Of a stretch of 60,944 nucleotides of DNA, positions 56,943-60,944 are shown one piece after another. The notes beneath the pieces are model-generated. The model made no database searches and was not told where the DNA came from. It saw only the letters and a list, made by a program, of their open reading frames with translations. The DNA comes from an uncultured Bacteroidaceae bacterium. GTDB lineage: Bacteria; Bacteroidota; Bacteroidia; Bacteroidales; Bacteroidaceae. The DNA lies in the NCBI GenBank assembly GCA_905233465.1, contig CAJOEI010000007.1, forward strand, positions 1 through 60,944. Direction: 5' to 3'. The translations under genes were made by a program, and so were the position numbers. Position 1 is the first letter of the stretch. Each line of letters opens with the position of its first letter.

Positions 56943-58727
56943 CTACTTGTCTAAATTCATTTTCAGTGCTATTCCGCTGTTAGCCGGCACATTCACCTTC
57001 ACTGGTTTATCAGGCGTGAAGTCGACTGTTACGGCTTGTCCTGTCAGCAGTTCTGTGGCTGCGATATGTTCGGCAGGTTTCATGCTGTAGAGCTCAAAGG
57101 CATGCTGCGGAATGCTTACTTCAATATCCGCGTCGCAGTCGTCGAAGTTGGCGACAAAGAGTATGACCTCATTGCCTGCATGACGCAGGTAGGTATAGTG
57201 GCGATGCGGATTGAAATGCTGTGACGGGGCATTGGCATACATGAGGTCGAAGAAGTCACCCTCGCGTATGGCGGCCTCCCTGTTGCAGAGGTTCAGCAGT
57301 GTGGCGTAGAACTGACGCAGGTCCACCTCCTGCGGAGTGAGGCGGCGTCCGTCGAACTTACCCTTGTTGCGCCAGCGGCTGACGGCATCCACAGTCCAAT
57401 AGTCGAAGATTGTCGTACGCCCATCACGACCACTGAAGCCCTCGGCATCCATGCCGCGCTCACCCAGTTCCTGACCGAAGTAGATCATGACAGGGCCTGT
57501 GCTGATGGTGGCTGCCACGAGCATAGGAGCACGTCCGCGCTCGCCATCGCCGGCAAAGAAATCGGATGCTATGCGCTGTTCGTCGTGGTTCTCAAGGAAC
57601 GAGAGCATGTGCGGACGAATGTCGTCCACGGCCTGCCAGCAGCATGTGATGCTCTCGGCATTGGCCTGACCCACGGTGACGGCACGCAGTGTGTCATACA
57701 ACCCCACCTTGTCATAGAGATAGTCGAAACGTCCCTCCGTGAGATAGCGGCGATAGGCATCCGGACCATATATCTCCGCAATGAAGATAATGCCAGGATG
57801 TGCTGCTTGCACCTGCGGAATGACCCATCCCCAGAACTCCGATGGCACCATCTCTGCCATATCGCAGCGGAAACCGTCAATGCCCTTGTCTGCCCAGAAC
57901 AGCAGGATGTTAAGCATCTTGCGCCAAGTTGATGGAATGGGGTCGAAATGTTTCGAACGCCCGTCGGCATAGTCCACACCATAGTTGAGCTTCACGGTCT
58001 CGTACCAGTCGTTGCGTCCGGCATGCGGACTGAAGACATCGTTGCCTGTGGCACGTGCCGGCTGCTCAGTATATGGTTCAGCTTGTCCAGCCCACAGGTC
58101 GAAGTCGCCTGTGAAGGACTGCCCAGGATAGTAATAGAAATTATTCTTGGGCGAGAAAGCCTGTGTGGTGTCGTCATCAGCTCCAAGATCGCTCACGCCC
58201 TCAGGACATGCGTCGCTGTGATAGGTGCGAGCCACATGGTTGGGCACAAAGTCGATGATAACCTTCAGCCCGGCGCGATGTGTGCGTGCCACGAGGTTCT
58301 CAAACTCCTTCATGCGAGCTGGCACGCTGGTGGCCAGATCCGGATCCACGTCATAGTAGTCTTTGATGGCATAAACGCTGCCAGCCTTACCCTTGACGAT
58401 TGCCGGATGGTCTGTTGCGATGCCATAGGCCGAGTAGTCGGTCTGTGTGGCGTGCTCAATGATGCCAGTATACCAGATGTGTGTAACTCCTAAGCCGCGT
58501 ATCTCGCCGAGCGCCTTGCTTGTGAAGGCAGCCATAGAACCACAGCCATTGATAACGCGGTCGCCATTCGGCTGGTTGGCAGTAGAGTCGTTGCCGAAGA
58601 GACGAGTGAAAACTTGATATATAACGGGTTTGTCAGTCATTGTGGTTTCTGTTGTTGGAGCAGCACAGGCCTGCATCAGACAAACGAGTCCAATGCAAGC
58701 CTGCGGGATGATGGATGAGCGTCGCAT
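56943..58727 (-). CDS. GH13 alpha-amylase-like lipoprotein
   Basis: From ATG 58727 (MRRSSIIPQA) the 594-residue product has a lipoprotein signal (LMQAC) and a GH13 barrel: VIYQVFTRLFG near residue 38, DFVPNHVAR near 170, GFRCDMAEM near 315 (Asp nucleophile), IIFIAEIYG near 345 (Glu acid) and SFLENHDEQRIAS near 415 (third Asp). A beta-sandwich C-terminal domain follows (about 500-594). It acts on alpha-glucans such as starch or glycogen, presumably at the outer membrane; the exact subfamily is not read. The longer frame to 58829 would overlap fabD. It lies 11 bases after fabD and is transcribed with it. Confidence 0.9.
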   Translation of the reverse strand: MRRSSIIPQACIGLVCLMQACAAPTTETTMTDKPVIYQVFTRLFGNDSTANQPNGDRVINGCGSMAAFTSKALGEIRGLGVTHIWYTGIIEHATQTDYSAYGIATDHPAIVKGKAGSVYAIKDYYDVDPDLATSVPARMKEFENLVARTHRAGLKVIIDFVPNHVARTYHSDACPEGVSDLGADDDTTQAFSPKNNFYYYPGQSFTGDFDLWAGQAEPYTEQPARATGNDVFSPHAGRNDWYETVKLNYGVDYADGRSKHFDPIPSTWRKMLNILLFWADKGIDGFRCDMAEMVPSEFWGWVIPQVQAAHPGIIFIAEIYGPDAYRRYLTEGRFDYLYDKVGLYDTLRAVTVGQANAESITCCWQAVDDIRPHMLSFLENHDEQRIASDFFAGDGERGRAPMLVAATISTGPVMIYFGQELGERGMDAEGFSGRDGRTTIFDYWTVDAVSRWRNKGKFDGRRLTPQEVDLRQFYATLLNLCNREAAIREGDFFDLMYANAPSQHFNPHRHYTYLRHAGNEVILFVANFDDCDADIEVSIPQHAFELYSMKPAEHIAATELLTGQAVTVDFTPDKPVKVNVPANSGIALKMNLDK

Positions 58728-58738
58728 AGCAGTAACTG

Positions 58739-59641
58739 TCAAAGGTCTGTAGCACCTTGGATGGTGATGCCTTCGCAGTCCTTGGCAATCTTGGCAATCA
58801 TGCCTTGCAGAGCCTTGCCAGGTCCGCACTCAGTGAACTCTGTAGCTCCTGCGGCGAGCATGGCCTGTACCTCTTGTGTCCAGCGCACGCTGGCTGTGAG
58901 CTGTGCTATGAGGTTGGCTTTGATTTCGGCAGCCTCAGTGTGTGCCTTGCCGTCAACGTTTTGGTAGACAGGACATTTGGGTGTCTTGAACTCTGTAGCT
59001 TCGATGGCAGCCTGCAGCTCGTCCTTGGCTGGCTGCATGAGTGGGCTGTGGAATGCTCCGCCCACGGGCAGCGGCAGTGCGCGCTTTGCGCCGGCGGCCT
59101 TCAGGCGTGTGCAGGCCTCACCCACAGCTTCCACAGCGCCGCTGATGACCAGCTGGCCAGGGTTGTTGTAGTTGGCAGGCACGCATGTGCCCACCTCGGC
59201 GTTCACCTCGGCACAAATCTTCTCAACGGCATCATCGGCAAGACCGATGATAGCTGCCATCGTGGAAGGCTGAGCCTCGCATGCCTTCTGCATAGCCTGG
59301 GCACGGGCGCTGACCAGTCGCAGGCCATCCTCGAAGTTCAGAGCTCCAGCTGCCACCAGTGCGCTGAACTCACCCAGCGAGTGACCGCCCACCATGTCTG
59401 GCTGGAACTTGTCGCCCAGACAAATGGCAGTGACCACGCTGTGAAGGAACACGGCAGGCTGTGTCACACGTGTCTGCTTCAGCTCGTCGGCAGTGCCATT
59501 AAACATGATGTTCATGATGTCGAAACCAAGAATCTCGTTGGCTTTCTCAAACAGGGCACGCGCCTCGGCGTTGCTCTCGTATAGGTCTTTGCCCATTCCG
59601 GGGAACTGGGCACCTTGACCTGGAAATACAAATGCTTTCAT
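58739..59641 (-). CDS. fabD: Malonyl-CoA:ACP transacylase
   Basis: The 300-residue enzyme (ATG 59641, MKAFVFPGQGAQFPGMG) loads malonyl groups on acyl carrier protein for fatty-acid synthesis. The nucleophile is in GGHSLGEFSAL (Ser near residue 88) and the His in PVGGAFHSPLM near 197. The length is normal. A -7 element (59672-59679) is about 30 bases upstream, which rules out the ATG three codons earlier only weakly. Confidence 0.95.
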   Translation of the reverse strand: MKAFVFPGQGAQFPGMGKDLYESNAEARALFEKANEILGFDIMNIMFNGTADELKQTRVTQPAVFLHSVVTAICLGDKFQPDMVGGHSLGEFSALVAAGALNFEDGLRLVSARAQAMQKACEAQPSTMAAIIGLADDAVEKICAEVNAEVGTCVPANYNNPGQLVISGAVEAVGEACTRLKAAGAKRALPLPVGGAFHSPLMQPAKDELQAAIEATEFKTPKCPVYQNVDGKAHTEAAEIKANLIAQLTASVRWTQEVQAMLAAGATEFTECGPGKALQGMIAKIAKDCEGITIQGATDL

Positions 59642-59671
59642 TATTGTCATATATTATTATGAATTGCGGTG

Positions 59672-59679
59672 CAAAGGTA
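59672..59679 (-). promoter_or_regulatory. -7 element for fabD-GH13
   Basis: The minus strand reads TACCTTTG (TAnnTTTG), 30 bases before the fabD ATG. No clear -33 box is visible. It likely drives both fabD and the GH13 gene. Confidence 0.5.
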
Positions 59680-59804
59680 CACTTTTTTCGTCTTTCTTCC
59701 TCTTTTTTCGCTAAATAGTTTGTGCTTTTTGCCTACTTTTCATAATTTTGTAGCGATTTTCGCACTGAAATAGGGATTTCTCCACACCCGTTTAGGGTTT
59801 CACC

Positions 59805-59837
59805 CTTGACTGGAGCCGCAGAAAGACTCTATCTTTG
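59805..59837 (+). promoter_or_regulatory. Promoter of the Tyr/Trp/Gly-rich protein gene
   Basis: CTTG (59805-59808) precedes TATCTTTG (59830-59837) by 21 bases. The ATG at 59870 follows after 32 bases. Confidence 0.6.
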
Positions 59838-59869
59838 CACCACTCAAACATACAATCTTCTATATAATT

Positions 59870-60944
59870 ATGCTACACAACAGACTTCTCCTGGCGGCTG
59901 CATTGCTTGCGTTGCCACTCACATGGATGGGCGCACAGGACGATGATATGTACTTCGTTCCGAAGAAGAAAGCGTCCGCTCAGACACAGACATCTGCATA
60001 TTCCAACTCGCAGCGTGACGTGCAGATAATATACGCTGATGATGTCGCGACGCCGACATATACCACACATGTCCGCGATGTGGACGAGTACAACCGTCGC
60101 TCTTCATCCTCGCGCAAAGGTTACTCTCTGCCTGGCAGCGACACCCTTTATGTGATGTCAGACAGCAGCGTTGTCACCACACGTTCGCTGGCCAACGATG
60201 TCTATGCCCAAGGCTATGACGACGGCTACACCGATGGTGAGGACTATGCCTACAGCCAGCGCCTCTCCCGCTTCGGCTATGGCAGCATATATGCGTCGCC
60301 ATGGTACTATAGTTACTACGATCCTTGGTACGACCCCTGGTACTACAATCCTTGGTACTACGACTGCTGGGGCTATGGCTACTATGGCTGGCATCGTCCC
60401 TACTGGGGCGGATATTGGGGTGGCTACTATGATTACTATCGTCCTTACCACCCTGGCGGTGGTCCAGTCTATGGCGGCGGTGGCGTGCATCGTGGCGGCA
60501 ACTATGTCGACCGCGGCGGACACTATGGACGTCAGCCTGGGCAGACAGGCCGCAGCGGCAGCAGCCGTGGTGGTCGCACCATTGGCGGATACTCTGGTGG
60601 CTCGACACGTTCTGGAGGCTATTCATCAGGCAACTACGAGCGCGGCTATGCGTCTGGTCGCAGCGGTAGCGCCCGCTCTGGTGCAGGCCGTTCTGGAGCA
60701 GCCACGGGTGGCGTGCGTAGCAGCCAGATTGGTGGCGGCTCAGGTCGTAGCTCGTCCTCCTTCGGCGGCGGCTCCTCACGCAGCTTCGGCGGCAGCAGCA
60801 GTGGCAGCAGTGGCAGTTCACGCAGCAGCGGTGGCGGCTTCAGCAGCGGCAGCAGTGGTGGCGGCTTCAGTGGCGGCGGACGTTCTGGCGGCGGAGGCTT
60901 CAGCGGCGGTGGCGGTGCCAGCCGTTCTGGCGGCGGACGCGGCG
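59870..60944 (+). CDS. Secreted Tyr/Trp-rich and Gly/Ser/Arg-rich protein, truncated at the window end
   Basis: At least 358 residues, open at the right edge. A signal peptide (MLHNRLLLAAALLALPLTWMGAQ in parts) is followed by a polar segment (to about residue 135) with DYAYSQRLSRFG, a pattern I associate with uncharacterised Bacteroidota secreted proteins. Next come about 50 residues dominated by Tyr, Trp, Pro and Gly (DPWYDPWYYNPWYYDCWG) and then a Gly/Ser/Arg repeat region (GRSGSSRGGR, RSGGG and FSGGG units) to the end of the window. Only low-complexity composition can be described beyond the N-terminus. Surface adhesion, binding of polyanions or a structural coat are possible; none is supported by a known domain. 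Confidence 0.7.
   Translation, partial: MLHNRLLLAAALLALPLTWMGAQDDDMYFVPKKKASAQTQTSAYSNSQRDVQIIYADDVATPTYTTHVRDVDEYNRRSSSSRKGYSLPGSDTLYVMSDSSVVTTRSLANDVYAQGYDDGYTDGEDYAYSQRLSRFGYGSIYASPWYYSYYDPWYDPWYYNPWYYDCWGYGYYGWHRPYWGGYWGGYYDYYRPYHPGGGPVYGGGGVHRGGNYVDRGGHYGRQPGQTGRSGSSRGGRTIGGYSGGSTRSGGYSSGNYERGYASGRSGSARSGAGRSGAATGGVRSSQIGGGSGRSSSSFGGGSSRSFGGSSSGSSGSSRSSGGGFSSGSSGGGFSGGGRSGGGGFSGGGGASRSGGGRG

Noticed and set aside
60158..60821. Two long minus-strand frames over the Gly/Ser-rich gene
   Set aside because: They are mirror products of the repetitive Gly/Ser/Arg and Tyr codons on the plus strand and have no start context or domains.

Overview
The window looks like a chromosomal segment of a Bacteroidales bacterium, most likely a Prevotella-like member of the Prevotellaceae. 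The grounds are: (1) nearly every clear promoter has the Bacteroidota form, TTTG about 19-21 bases before TAnnTTTG, and Shine-Dalgarno sites are largely absent; (2) the gene content is typical of the phylum (type III glutamine synthetase, NagB-LmbE fusion, DUF4837-pdxA-lptE-secG block, DUF5107, DUF2582, BtuG-like propeller); (3) a very large secreted protein ends in a Prevotella-style sorting tail, next to a small MKKTYxxP-type gene. I saw no rRNA, tRNA, CRISPR array, insertion sequence or prophage.

Layout. 1-5.1 kb: start of an off-window gene, a 63-residue peptide gene and a 1508-residue surface protein. 5.1-6.9 kb: a palindrome-rich gap and an A/T-richer AAA/DUF4143 ATPase gene behind three sites phased at 33 bases. 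6.9-15.1 kb, minus strand: a probable cobamide (vitamin B12) acquisition operon: DUF4465 lipoprotein, BtuG-like propeller, PKD lipoprotein, TonB-dependent receptor, binding protein, permease. No ABC ATPase gene is present. 15.3-20.3 kb: glnN and convergent uvrA. 20.4-27.5 kb: rhamnulokinase, NUDIX, carbohydrate-binding, GH43 and GHL10 genes, translationally coupled in part, divergent from an AraC regulator. 27.5-32.6 kb: NagB-like fusion and a group of cell-envelope proteins. 32.8-35.0 kb: GH84. 35.0-35.4 kb: gene-free gap with a six-unit 22-base tandem repeat. 35.4-46.9 kb, minus strand: housekeeping block (hypothetical, folD, ffh, GH115, secG, TPR-like, lptE, sigma-54 regulator, pdxA, DUF4837, rlmN). 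47.2-52.6 kb: CatA-like acyltransferase, sugar MFS transporter and DUF5107-TPR protein. 52.7-60.9 kb: YbjQ, DUF2582, deoD, a TerD-like zinc protein, GH13, fabD and a truncated Tyr/Trp/Gly-rich secreted protein.

How it works together. The segment describes a glycan-degrading, B12-scavenging cell: outer-membrane capture (BtuG/BtuB), polysaccharide enzymes (GH43, GHL10, GH84, GH115, GH13), sugar phosphorylation and import, and core envelope assembly (SecG, LptE, Ffh).

The most unusual signal is not a gene. Families of short-period repeats are scattered through the gaps and also run in frame into coding sequences, mostly at signal peptides, start and stop regions and interdomain linkers. Examples are a 54-base unit (18 codons) at the N-termini of two adjacent B12-locus genes, a signal peptide core made from a TTATTTATCATTTAT repeat, and an inverted 21-base pair joining the end of the MFS gene to the start of the DUF5107 gene. 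All functional calls are from reading the sequence; no database search was run.
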